Assembly: GCA_016280345.1 (NCBI GenBank)
Contig: JAEEGN010000009.1
Location: 1-5,894 of the forward strand
Reading direction: 5' to 3'
Source: Selenomonadaceae bacterium
Lineage (GTDB): Bacteria; Bacillota; Negativicutes; Selenomonadales; Selenomonadaceae
Length of the DNA: 5,894 nucleotides
Position 1 is the stretch's first letter. Each line of letters begins with the position of its first letter. A program made the translations under genes and the position numbers. Positions 1-5,334 of this stretch are shown here, in pieces. Under the pieces are notes generated by a model. The model saw only the letters and a list, made by a program, of their open reading frames with translations. It made no database searches and was not told the origin of the DNA.

Positions 1-174
1 GCAGGGACATGTCTCATGGCATTCCCGTTTTGTCTGTCGGTTAATTATACCATAGGAAAAAGCCGCGTCAACCGGGAGGGGCGTTCCTTCGATGTACGAA
101 ACAGCAGGATTTTCCCCGGCTTTGTCGAATGTAATAAAAGCGCGGATGTCTGCGCGAATCCTGTATGGTTTCAT
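1..174 (-). CDS. Possible leftward gene, 5' part only, unknown function
   Basis: On the minus strand an ATG at 174-172 opens a frame that stays stop-free for 58 codons to the left edge, so only the N-terminal part is visible. It begins MKPYRIRADIRAFITF and ends near C-H-E-T-C-P-C, a cluster of three cysteines in the last seven residues. A GGAG (183-186) lies 8 nt upstream of the ATG, which is good Shine-Dalgarno spacing. The visible part has no signal peptide or membrane segment. I do not recognise the family. Third-position GC is clearly lower than in the rightward genes, so it may be poorly adapted, acquired, or not a gene. Against it: a strong leftward promoter-like sequence (44-71) lies inside the frame, and 58 open codons can arise by chance. 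It would be transcribed divergently from the comM/pilus cluster. Confidence 0.4.
   Translation of the reverse strand, partial: MKPYRIRADIRAFITFDKAGENPAVSYIEGTPLPVDAAFSYGIINRQTKRECHETCPC
44..71 (-). promoter_or_regulatory. Leftward sigma-70-type promoter candidate
   Basis: Read on the minus strand, TTGACG (71-66) and TATAAT (49-44) are separated by 16 nt. TGG directly precedes the -10, giving an extended -10 (TGnTATAAT). Transcription would start near position 37 and run leftward off the window. The match is close to consensus, but it lies inside the possible leftward ORF starting at 174. Either the real gene starts further left and the ORF is chance, or the match is internal or fortuitous. 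Confidence 0.4.
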
Positions 175-335
175 TTTAGGCGCTCCATCAGAATGTGTGG
201 AAAACCACCATGTCAAATCACCTGTAAACATTGAGGCATCCTTTGCCGCGATATGCAGCAGCGTCCGCGGCGGAGACGGGTGAATGGGACGGCAGGACGC
301 CGGGGCGAAGTTTGGGAAAGCGGGAGAAGAGGCGG

Positions 336-348
336 TTTTCCGGGAAAA
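336..348. repeat. Perfect short palindrome TTTTCC-G-GGAAAA
   Basis: The arms 336-341 and 343-348 are perfect inverted copies around one G. A further TTTTCC at 363-368 could pair with the right arm. The element lies about 35 nt upstream of the -35 box at 381, where an activator or repressor might bind. No regulator family is identified, and the GGAAAA hexamer also occurs in the coding regions, so the function is speculative. Confidence 0.3.
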
Positions 349-380
349 GGAGGACTTGGTTGTTTTCCTGCGCGTGGTGA

Positions 381-409
381 TTGTCAAAAGCGGATAAAGC
401 GTGTAAAAT
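381..409 (+). promoter_or_regulatory. Promoter candidate for the comM-aroE-pilus cluster
   Basis: TTGTCA (381-386) and TAAAAT (404-409) are separated by an optimal 17 nt. Each box differs from the sigma-70/sigma-A consensus by one base. The local sequence is AT-rich against a GC-rich surround. Transcription would start near 416, leaving a 5' leader of about 185 nt before comM/yifB. It is the best rightward promoter I see in the window, and the tight packing of the downstream genes makes it the likely driver of the whole cluster. Confidence 0.55.
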
Positions 410-556
410 ATTGAACGTATGGGATGAGTTGGCCCTGCTGCCCGGAGTTTGCCGTCATGATACGGTGAAGCGCACGGTGACGCCGCGCCTTTACGGGCGG
501 GGCATCCTGATAGGCGGGGGCTTCTGCGCCGGGGCGCACCCGTGAGGGAGAACGCT

Positions 557-652
557 ATGCCGTTTCGGGCCGGGGAAAGAGCGCGTGAGAAGGTGATCGA
601 TTGTTTGCCAGAACATACGGGGCGACGACACTGGGCGTCAACGGCGTCCTGA
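557..652 (+). CDS. Possible 31-codon leader ORF overlapping the comM start
   Basis: An ATG at 557 has a good GAGGGAG (544-550) with 6 nt spacing. It opens a frame that runs through the comM/yifB TTG start in another frame and stops at TGA 650-652, about 50 nt inside comM. The peptide starts MPFRAGERAREKVIDC and has no recognisable domain. If translated, it would interfere with or be coupled to comM initiation, since its ribosomes would pass over the comM Shine-Dalgarno. The overlapping part is also constrained by comM, so chance is a serious alternative. Confidence 0.22.
   Translation: MPFRAGERAREKVIDCLPEHTGRRHWASTAS
587..598 (+). promoter_or_regulatory. Strong ribosome binding site that fixes the TTG start of comM
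   Basis: GAGAAGGTGATC matches the extended anti-Shine-Dalgarno complement (AGGAGGTGATC) at all but one position. The AGG core ends 7 nt before the TTG at 601. An in-frame TGA at 586-588 rules out any earlier start, and the protein begins with the family-typical N-terminus. Together these make TTG the start despite being a weak initiation codon. Confidence 0.8.
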
Positions 653-2133
653 TCGGCGTGGAGGTGGACGTTTCCGGCGGTTTTCCCGCTTTCGACGTCG
701 TCGGCCTTTTGGAGACGGCGGTCAAGGAGTCGAAGGAGCGGGTACGGACCGCCATCAAGAACTCCGGTCTCCGGATACAGCCGCAGAAGGTCACGATCAA
801 CCTCGCGCCCGCCGATATCCGCAAGGACAGTCCGGGGCTTGATCTGCCGATTGCCGTCGGCCTTCTGACCGGTTACGGGGAGATTGCCCAGGAAAGGGTG
901 GACGGCAGCCTTTTCGCGGCGGAGCTGTCGCTGGAGGGTGAGCTCCGGGGCATCCGCGGCGTCCTGCCGATGGCGATCCATGCCCGGGAGCAGGGCCTGA
1001 AAAAGTTTTACGTAGCGCCGGAAAACGTCAATGAGGCGCTGCTGGTGGACGGCATCGAAGTCTATGGCGTCCGCACGCTCCGGGAGCTGACGGAGCATCT
1101 GACGGGGCGGCGCGCGCTCCTGCCGGCAGCGGCGGATCCCGGTATCTGGAACCGGGAGGAGACCTTTGCCGAGGACGATTTCGCCGACGTGCAGGGGCAG
1201 TTTCAGGCGAAACGCGCTCTGGAGATCGCCGCGGCCGGCAGCCACAACGTATTGATGATCGGTGTGCCGGGCGCGGGCAAGACCATGCTGGCCCGGCGTC
1301 TGAGCTCAATCCTTCCGGCCATGACCCGGGAGGAAGCCCTGGAAGTTACGAAGATATACAGTATCGCCGGCCTTCTGCCCCGTGACGGCGGACTCGTTGC
1401 CAAGCGCCCCTTCCGGAGCCCGCATCATACCACTTCCGCTGCTGCCATCATCGGCGGCGGGAGCATACCGCGCCCGGGCGAGGTCACTCTCAGCCATAAC
1501 GGCGTTTTATTTTTGGACGAACTGCCGGAATTCGCCAAGGCGGTGCTGGAGGTGTTGCGCCAGCCGCTGGAGGACGGGATGGTGACGGTGTCCCGCGTGA
1601 ACGCGACGCTGACTTTCCCCTCCCAAATGCTGTTGGTCTGCGCCATGAATCCCTGCCCCTGCGGCTACCGGGGCGACAAGGAAAAGCCCTGCGCCTGCAC
1701 GCCCAACGAGATCAAGCGCTATACCCGGAAGATTTCCGGGCCGCTCCTCGACCGCATCGACATCCATATCCGGGTGCCGCGGGTGGAATACAAGGAGATG
1801 GTATCGGTCAAGCCGGCGGAGTCCTCGAAGGCCATCCGGCAGCGGGTGACGGCGGCGCGGGATATCCAGCTGTCGCGGCTCGGGCGCTACAATATCTTTG
1901 CCAACGCCCAGATGACGCACGCCATGCTGAAGGAGCTCTGCCCGGTGACGGATACGGGGCAGGCGCTTTTGGAGCAGGTGTTCAAGAAGATGAACCTGTC
2001 GGCCCGCTCCTACGACCGCATCCTGAAGGTCGCCCGCACCATCGCGGATCTGGACGCCGCCGAAGTCATTCAGGACCGCCATATCGCCGAGGCGATCCAG
2101 CTCCGGGGCGATCTCGGACTTGATTTTGCATGA
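601..2133 (+). CDS. comM: ComM/YifB-family AAA+ ATPase (Mg-chelatase-like branch-migration helicase)
   Basis: This 510-residue protein has the full length expected of the YifB/ComM family. In naturally transformable bacteria ComM is a cytoplasmic hexameric helicase that promotes branch migration while imported single-stranded DNA is integrated by RecA. The N-terminal Lon-like (ChlI) domain spans about 1-170, starting MFARTYGATTLGVNG with an SKERVR motif near 44-49. An AAA+ core follows: Walker A GVPGAGKT (221-228, K227), FRSPHHTTSA (271-280), Walker B VLFLDEL (302-308, D306/E307), and PLLDRIDIHI (381-390). A conserved cysteine group (C352, C354, C364, C366) may bind a metal. The C-terminal Mg-chelatase_C helical region covers roughly 400-505. 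A conserved-looking VVGLP motif reads VVGLL here (33-37). The start is TTG, supported by a strong binding site and an in-frame stop upstream. It is first in the cluster, 14 nt before aroE. Many non-transformable species also carry yifB, so the competence role is inference from its pilus neighbours. Confidence 0.95.
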   Translation: MFARTYGATTLGVNGVLIGVEVDVSGGFPAFDVVGLLETAVKESKERVRTAIKNSGLRIQPQKVTINLAPADIRKDSPGLDLPIAVGLLTGYGEIAQERVDGSLFAAELSLEGELRGIRGVLPMAIHAREQGLKKFYVAPENVNEALLVDGIEVYGVRTLRELTEHLTGRRALLPAAADPGIWNREETFAEDDFADVQGQFQAKRALEIAAAGSHNVLMIGVPGAGKTMLARRLSSILPAMTREEALEVTKIYSIAGLLPRDGGLVAKRPFRSPHHTTSAAAIIGGGSIPRPGEVTLSHNGVLFLDELPEFAKAVLEVLRQPLEDGMVTVSRVNATLTFPSQMLLVCAMNPCPCGYRGDKEKPCACTPNEIKRYTRKISGPLLDRIDIHIRVPRVEYKEMVSVKPAESSKAIRQRVTAARDIQLSRLGRYNIFANAQMTHAMLKELCPVTDTGQALLEQVFKKMNLSARSYDRILKVARTIADLDAAEVIQDRHIAEAIQLRGDLGLDFA

Positions 2134-2147
2134 GAGGAGAGGGCGGA

Positions 2148-2999
2148 ATGATTACGGGCCAAACGAAGAATCTGGGCGTCATCGGCTATCCCATCGCCCA
2201 TTCCCTGTCGCCGGCCATGCAGAATGCCGCGCTGCGGGCGGCGGGGCTGGACTATGTCTATATCGCCATGCCGGTGGCGCCGGACTGCCTGAAAGATGCG
2301 GTGAACGGCCTCCGGAGCCTCGGCTTTCGGGGCTTCAACGTCACGATTCCCCATAAGACGGCCATCATTCCCCTGCTGGATGAGATCGACGAGGACGCGT
2401 CCCTGATCGGCGCCGTGAATACGGTGGTCCGGGAGGGTGACCGGCTGATCGGGCACAATACCGACGTGTCCGGGTTCATCGGCGCTTTGCGGGACAAGGG
2501 CTTTTCTCCGCGGGGCAAGCGGGCGGTTCTGCTGGGAGCGGGCGGCGCGGCCCGGGCGGTTGTCCGGGGCTTGCTGAAAGAGGGCGTCTCTTCGCTGGCT
2601 ATAGGCGTCCGCAACCCGGCCAGGGCGCAGGAACTGGTGCGGCAGTTCTCCGGTGCCTCTGCCATCGCCGCTTTTGACTGGCAGAGCGATTCTTTCCGGC
2701 AGGAGATGGCGGCGGTGGACCTGTTGGTCAATACGACGCCGTTGGGCATGTTCCCGCGGGTGGAGGAGAGCCCCCCGGTGGACTGGGCCGGCATGCGGCG
2801 GGACGCCTTCGTCTATGACATCATCTATACGCCGGAAGAGACGCGGTTCCTGCGGGCGGCGGCCGAGCATGGCTGCCCGGTTCTGAACGGCGTCCCCATG
2901 CTGGTGGGACAGGGCGCGGCGGCTTTTCGCCTCTGGACCGGACAGGCGGCGGACCAGGCCGTCATGCGGCAGGCCCTGCGGGAGGCTCTGGGCCGCTGA
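2148..2999 (+). CDS. aroE: Shikimate dehydrogenase (NADP+)
   Basis: AroE reduces 3-dehydroshikimate to shikimate with NADPH in the cytoplasm, the fourth step towards chorismate and the aromatic amino acids. At 283 residues it is close to the usual 270-290. The substrate-binding SLS lies at 19-21 in VIGYPIAHSLSP. NVTIPHK carries the catalytic lysine K70, GAVNT follows at 88-92, and HNTDVSGF holds the catalytic aspartate D106. The Rossmann glycine loop is GAGGA (130-134). The NADP-specificity loop reads VRNPARA (154-160), where NRT-type sequence is usual; the phosphate-binding arginine R155 is kept. NTTPLGM (195-201) and the C-terminal GQGAAAF with Q255 complete the set. The ATG at 2148 is chosen because AGGAG (2135-2139) lies 8 nt upstream. 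An alternative ATG at 2130 overlaps the comM stop and would add six glycine- and glutamate-rich residues. It sits between comM and the pilus genes, 19 nt before the next gene, probably as a housekeeping passenger in the operon. Confidence 0.97.
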   Translation: MITGQTKNLGVIGYPIAHSLSPAMQNAALRAAGLDYVYIAMPVAPDCLKDAVNGLRSLGFRGFNVTIPHKTAIIPLLDEIDEDASLIGAVNTVVREGDRLIGHNTDVSGFIGALRDKGFSPRGKRAVLLGAGGAARAVVRGLLKEGVSSLAIGVRNPARAQELVRQFSGASAIAAFDWQSDSFRQEMAAVDLLVNTTPLGMFPRVEESPPVDWAGMRRDAFVYDIIYTPEETRFLRAAAEHGCPVLNGVPMLVGQGAAAFRLWTGQAADQAVMRQALREALGR

Positions 3000-3018
3000 T
3001 GCAGCCGGAGGGTTTACG

Positions 3019-4296
3019 GTGAGAAAAGTGCAGATGGAAAAGACGCAATTCCAGACGTTGGTGAGCCAAAGTCTCATGGGCCTGAGCCCCGGCCGCGGGA
3101 CGAGCCCGGCGCTGTCGGCCACGGCGGCGGCTCCGATGATCCGCCTGGTAGATCGCATCATCCACGACGCCATTGACCAGCGGAGCAGCGACATCCATGT
3201 GGAGCCTGTGCCGGGCGCGCTCCGCATCCGCTTCCGGGTGGACGGGACTTTGCGGGAACCGTATCCGCCGCTTCCGGCGCAGTTGAAGGAGACGATGGTC
3301 TCACGCATCAAGGTCATGGCGCGGTTGAATACCGCCGAGCACCGCCTGCCGCAGGACGGCCGGTTCACTTATGATTACGGCGGCGTCCCGGTGGACGTCC
3401 GGGTGGCGTCGATGCCGGTGGTGGACGGGGAGAAAGTGGTCCTGCGGCTTCTGAGCGGCGCCCGCCGGCTGCTGCATCTGAGCGAGATGGAGTGTTCCCC
3501 GGAGAATGAGAGCCTGTTCCGCCGCTGGTGTCACGCGCCCTACGGCCTCATCCTGAACGTGGGGCCGGTGAATTCCGGGAAGACCACCACGCTGTACGCG
3601 GCCCTCAACGAGCTCAACGTCCCGGAGAAGAATATCGTGTCCATCGAGGACCCGGTGGAGTATTATCTGGAGGGCGTCAATCAGATGCAGGTGAACCCGC
3701 AGATCTCGCTGTCCTTTGCCGCCGGTCTTCGGGCCATTCTGCGGCAGGATTTCGACGTCTGCATGGTGGGCGAGATCCGCGACGAGGAGACGGCGGATAT
3801 CGCGGTCAAAGCGGCGCTGACCGGGCGGCTGATGCTGACGACGCTTCATACCGCGAACGCCGTGGACGCGATTTTCCGCCTGCTGGATATGGGCGTCAAG
3901 CCCTATTTCCTGTTTGCCGCTTTGCTGGGAATCGTCGCCCAGCGCCTGGTCCGGCGTTTGTGTCCCAAGTGCCGCCGGGCGTTCACGGTGACGGCGGGTT
4001 CCACGGAAGCGGCCTCCCTGGGACCGCTTTTCGCGGAGGGCGTCACGGCCTATCGTCCCGGCGGCTGCGAGGAATGTGGCGGAACGGGCTACAGCGGGCG
4101 GATGGCGATCCAGGAGCTCCTGCCGGTGACGGAAGAATTGCAGCGGGCGGTCCTGGCCGGCGCGAACCGCCGCGAGACGAGCGAGCTGGCCCGCCGGGCC
4201 GGCATGACGACTTTGGCGGAGGACGGCTTCCGCAAGGCGATGGCCGGCGAGACATCGATCGACGAAGTGAGGCGGGTCGTTTATGGCTCCATTTGA
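3019..4296 (+). CDS. pilB: PilB/GspE-family type IV pilus assembly ATPase, short form
   Basis: This cytoplasmic hexameric secretion ATPase is expected to power pilin polymerisation by acting on the PilC platform. N2-domain motifs include SSDIHVEP (56-63), RFRVDGTLRE (71-80) and RLPQDGR (109-115). The motor follows: Walker A GPVNSGKT (182-189, K188), Asp box SIEDPVEY (208-215), Walker B MVGEIRD (249-255, E252) and His box TTLHT (274-278). A zinc-type tetracysteine (C315, C318, C350, C353) is typical of PilB/GspE and absent from PilT. At 425 residues it lacks the N-terminal MshEN/N1 domain of full PilB (about 560), so it resembles ComGA or short GspE in layout. Two motor positions are unusual: RQDFD instead of RQDPD (F245), and TGR instead of TGH (R270). 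The GTG start at 3019 is supported by GGAGGG (3007-3012) with 6 nt spacing; the ATG at 3034 has no good binding site. The 3' end overlaps pilT by 14 nt. The family is certain; the symbol pilB rather than gspE or comGA rests on the pilT neighbour. Confidence 0.92.
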   Translation: MRKVQMEKTQFQTLVSQSLMGLSPGRGTSPALSATAAAPMIRLVDRIIHDAIDQRSSDIHVEPVPGALRIRFRVDGTLREPYPPLPAQLKETMVSRIKVMARLNTAEHRLPQDGRFTYDYGGVPVDVRVASMPVVDGEKVVLRLLSGARRLLHLSEMECSPENESLFRRWCHAPYGLILNVGPVNSGKTTTLYAALNELNVPEKNIVSIEDPVEYYLEGVNQMQVNPQISLSFAAGLRAILRQDFDVCMVGEIRDEETADIAVKAALTGRLMLTTLHTANAVDAIFRLLDMGVKPYFLFAALLGIVAQRLVRRLCPKCRRAFTVTAGSTEAASLGPLFAEGVTAYRPGGCEECGGTGYSGRMAIQELLPVTEELQRAVLAGANRRETSELARRAGMTTLAEDGFRKAMAGETSIDEVRRVVYGSI

Positions 4297-5317
4297 CGAG
4301 GCCGCCTGGGACGCGCTCTTGTCCCGGGCGGTGGCGGCCGGGGCGTCGGATATCCATTTGGCAGCGGAGACGCCGGCGTTTATCCGGGCGGAGGGAAAGC
4401 TGCAGAAAATCCCGGAGGCGGTCGCCTCCGCGGCGGACGTGGAGGCGCTGTTGGATCGCCTGCTCTCGCCGCGTCAGCAGCAGCGGTACCGGGAGCGATT
4501 TGAGGCCGACTTCGCTTACGCGCACGGCGGTCAGCGCTACCGGGTGAATGCCTTCCGGCAGCGCACAGGGCCGGCGCTGGCGCTGCGGCGGATTCCCGGG
4601 TCCATTCCCCTTTTGCGGGATCTGGGGACGCCGGCGGTGATGGAAGAGTATTTGCAGGAGGAGACAGGTCTCCTTCTGGTCACCGGCCGGGCCGGTTCGG
4701 GCAAGACCACGACGCTGGCGTCCTATCTGGACGCGATCAACGGGACGCGGGCGGCGCATATCATAACGCTGGAGGACCCGGTCGAGTATGTCCATACGTC
4801 CCGGCACAGCCTGATCAGCCAGCGGGAACTCGATACGGATTTCTTTTCCTTTGCCGGCGCCTTGCGGAGCGCGCTGCGGGAGGACCCGGATATCCTGCTG
4901 GTCGGGGAGCTGCGGGACGCGGATACCATCGCCACCGCTCTGAGCGCGGCGGAAACCGGCCACCTCGTGCTGGCCAGCCTCCATACCCAGACGGCGGCGG
5001 AGGCGGTGCTGCGGATTGAGAGCTTTTTCCCGCCGGAACAGCAGTTACAGATTCGTTACCAGCTGGCGGCGGTCCTTCAACTTGTCGTTTCCCAGCGGCT
5101 GCTGCCGGCGGTGGGCGGGGGACGCGTCTGCGCGGCCGAGGTAGTGGCGGCGACAGCGGCGGTCCGCAATCTGGTCCGCCAGGGAAAGGTCCAGCAGCTG
5201 CCGTCGGCAATCCTGTCGGGCGCGGCCCGGGGGATGACGACCATGAGCCGGGCTGTCGGGGAGCTTCGCGCCGCGGGACGGATTTCCGGAGAAACCGCCA
5301 GCCGGTATTTGCCGTAA
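4283..5317 (+). CDS. pilT: PilT-family type IV pilus retraction ATPase
   Basis: PilT is the cytoplasmic hexameric motor that depolymerises pili, giving retraction for twitching and DNA uptake. At 344 residues it has the usual PilT length. The N-terminal PAS-like domain includes ASDIHL (21-26). The motor carries Walker A GRAGSGKT (135-142, K141), Asp box TLEDPVEY (162-169), Walker B LLVGELRD (205-212, E209) and an intact His box, TGHLVLASLHT (225-235, H227 and H234). The retraction-specific C-terminal motif is clear as AVRNLVRQGK (293-302; usual form AIRNLIREGK), followed by GAARGMTTM. There is no tetracysteine, unlike the upstream pilB. The ATG at 4283 lies inside the 3' end of pilB (14-nt overlap), with GAGG (4269-4272) 10 nt upstream, so translation is probably coupled to pilB. 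It is followed 17 nt later by pilC. In P. aeruginosa PilT is essential for twitching; I cannot tell whether this host twitches or only takes up DNA. Confidence 0.95.
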   Translation: MAPFDEAAWDALLSRAVAAGASDIHLAAETPAFIRAEGKLQKIPEAVASAADVEALLDRLLSPRQQQRYRERFEADFAYAHGGQRYRVNAFRQRTGPALALRRIPGSIPLLRDLGTPAVMEEYLQEETGLLLVTGRAGSGKTTTLASYLDAINGTRAAHIITLEDPVEYVHTSRHSLISQRELDTDFFSFAGALRSALREDPDILLVGELRDADTIATALSAAETGHLVLASLHTQTAAEAVLRIESFFPPEQQLQIRYQLAAVLQLVVSQRLLPAVGGGRVCAAEVVAATAAVRNLVRQGKVQQLPSAILSGAARGMTTMSRAVGELRAAGRISGETASRYLP

Positions 5318-5320
5318 GAC

Positions 5321-5325
5321 AGGAG
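5321..5325 (+). promoter_or_regulatory. Ribosome binding site that decides the pilC start
   Basis: AGGAG lies 9 nt before the GTG at 5335 and only 4 nt before an out-of-frame ATG at 5330. The GTG frame encodes an obvious PilC N-terminus (PSFYYTARDAQGT), whereas the ATG frame ends at 5530 with arginine-rich, unrecognisable sequence. The spacing and the protein both favour GTG. Confidence 0.75.
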
Positions 5326-5334
5326 AGCGATGCC

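Larger units (their letters stand above)
175..600. other. Intergenic and leader region without a convincing gene
   Basis: This 426-nt stretch separates the possible leftward gene from comM/yifB. Short frames exist but none has both a ribosome binding site and protein-like composition, except the possible leader ORF at 557-652. It contains a rightward promoter at 381-409, a palindrome TTTTCC-G-GGAAAA at 336-348, and a GTGG-AAAA-CCAC inverted repeat around 197-208. It also has a repeated ACGGTGA at 462-468 and 474-480, and a small GC-rich hairpin TGCGCC/GGCGCA at 525-538. Base composition swings from about 72% GC (241-300) to about 40% (361-420), as expected where a promoter lies. I saw no tRNA, rRNA or known riboswitch signature. 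Confidence 0.6.

Noticed and set aside
4..35. Terminator-like hairpin GGGA-C-ATG / CAT-TCCC followed by GTTTTGT
   Set aside because: The stem is short with a bulge, the T tract is weak, and no upstream rightward gene is visible to need it.
187..216. TTGACA (216-211) with TCTGAT (192-187), 18 nt apart, as promoter for the leftward ORF
   Set aside because: The -35 is perfect but the -10 is poor, and the expected transcript start near 180 would leave the GGAG of that ORF outside the transcript.
16..283. Two short rightward frames (16-234 and 92-283)
   Set aside because: Neither has a convincing ribosome binding site or protein-like composition, and the minus-strand frame over the same DNA looks more plausible.
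455..540. c-di-GMP (GEMM) riboswitch, suggested by GGTGACGC near 476-483 and the pilus context
   Set aside because: The conserved GCAAA-type segments and the expected helices around them are absent, so the resemblance is only a short string.
381..545. Plus-strand frame ending at TGA 543-545 in the leader, possible starts TTG 381, 411 or 429
   Set aside because: No ribosome binding site precedes any of these starts, the promoter boxes lie inside the frame, and no family is recognised.
2070..3368. 432-codon open frame on the minus strand opposite aroE and pilB
   Set aside because: It lies antisense to two well-recognised genes. Its arginine-, histidine- and proline-rich translation is typical of frames opposite GC-rich coding DNA, and it has no recognisable motif.
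3528..4547. 339-codon plus-strand frame overlapping pilB and pilT
   Set aside because: It overlaps both motor genes in another frame, and the translation is glycine- and arginine-rich without motifs.
4043..4984. 313-codon minus-strand frame opposite pilB and pilT
   Set aside because: Shadow of high-GC codon use in certain genes; composition is arginine- and proline-rich and no domain is visible.
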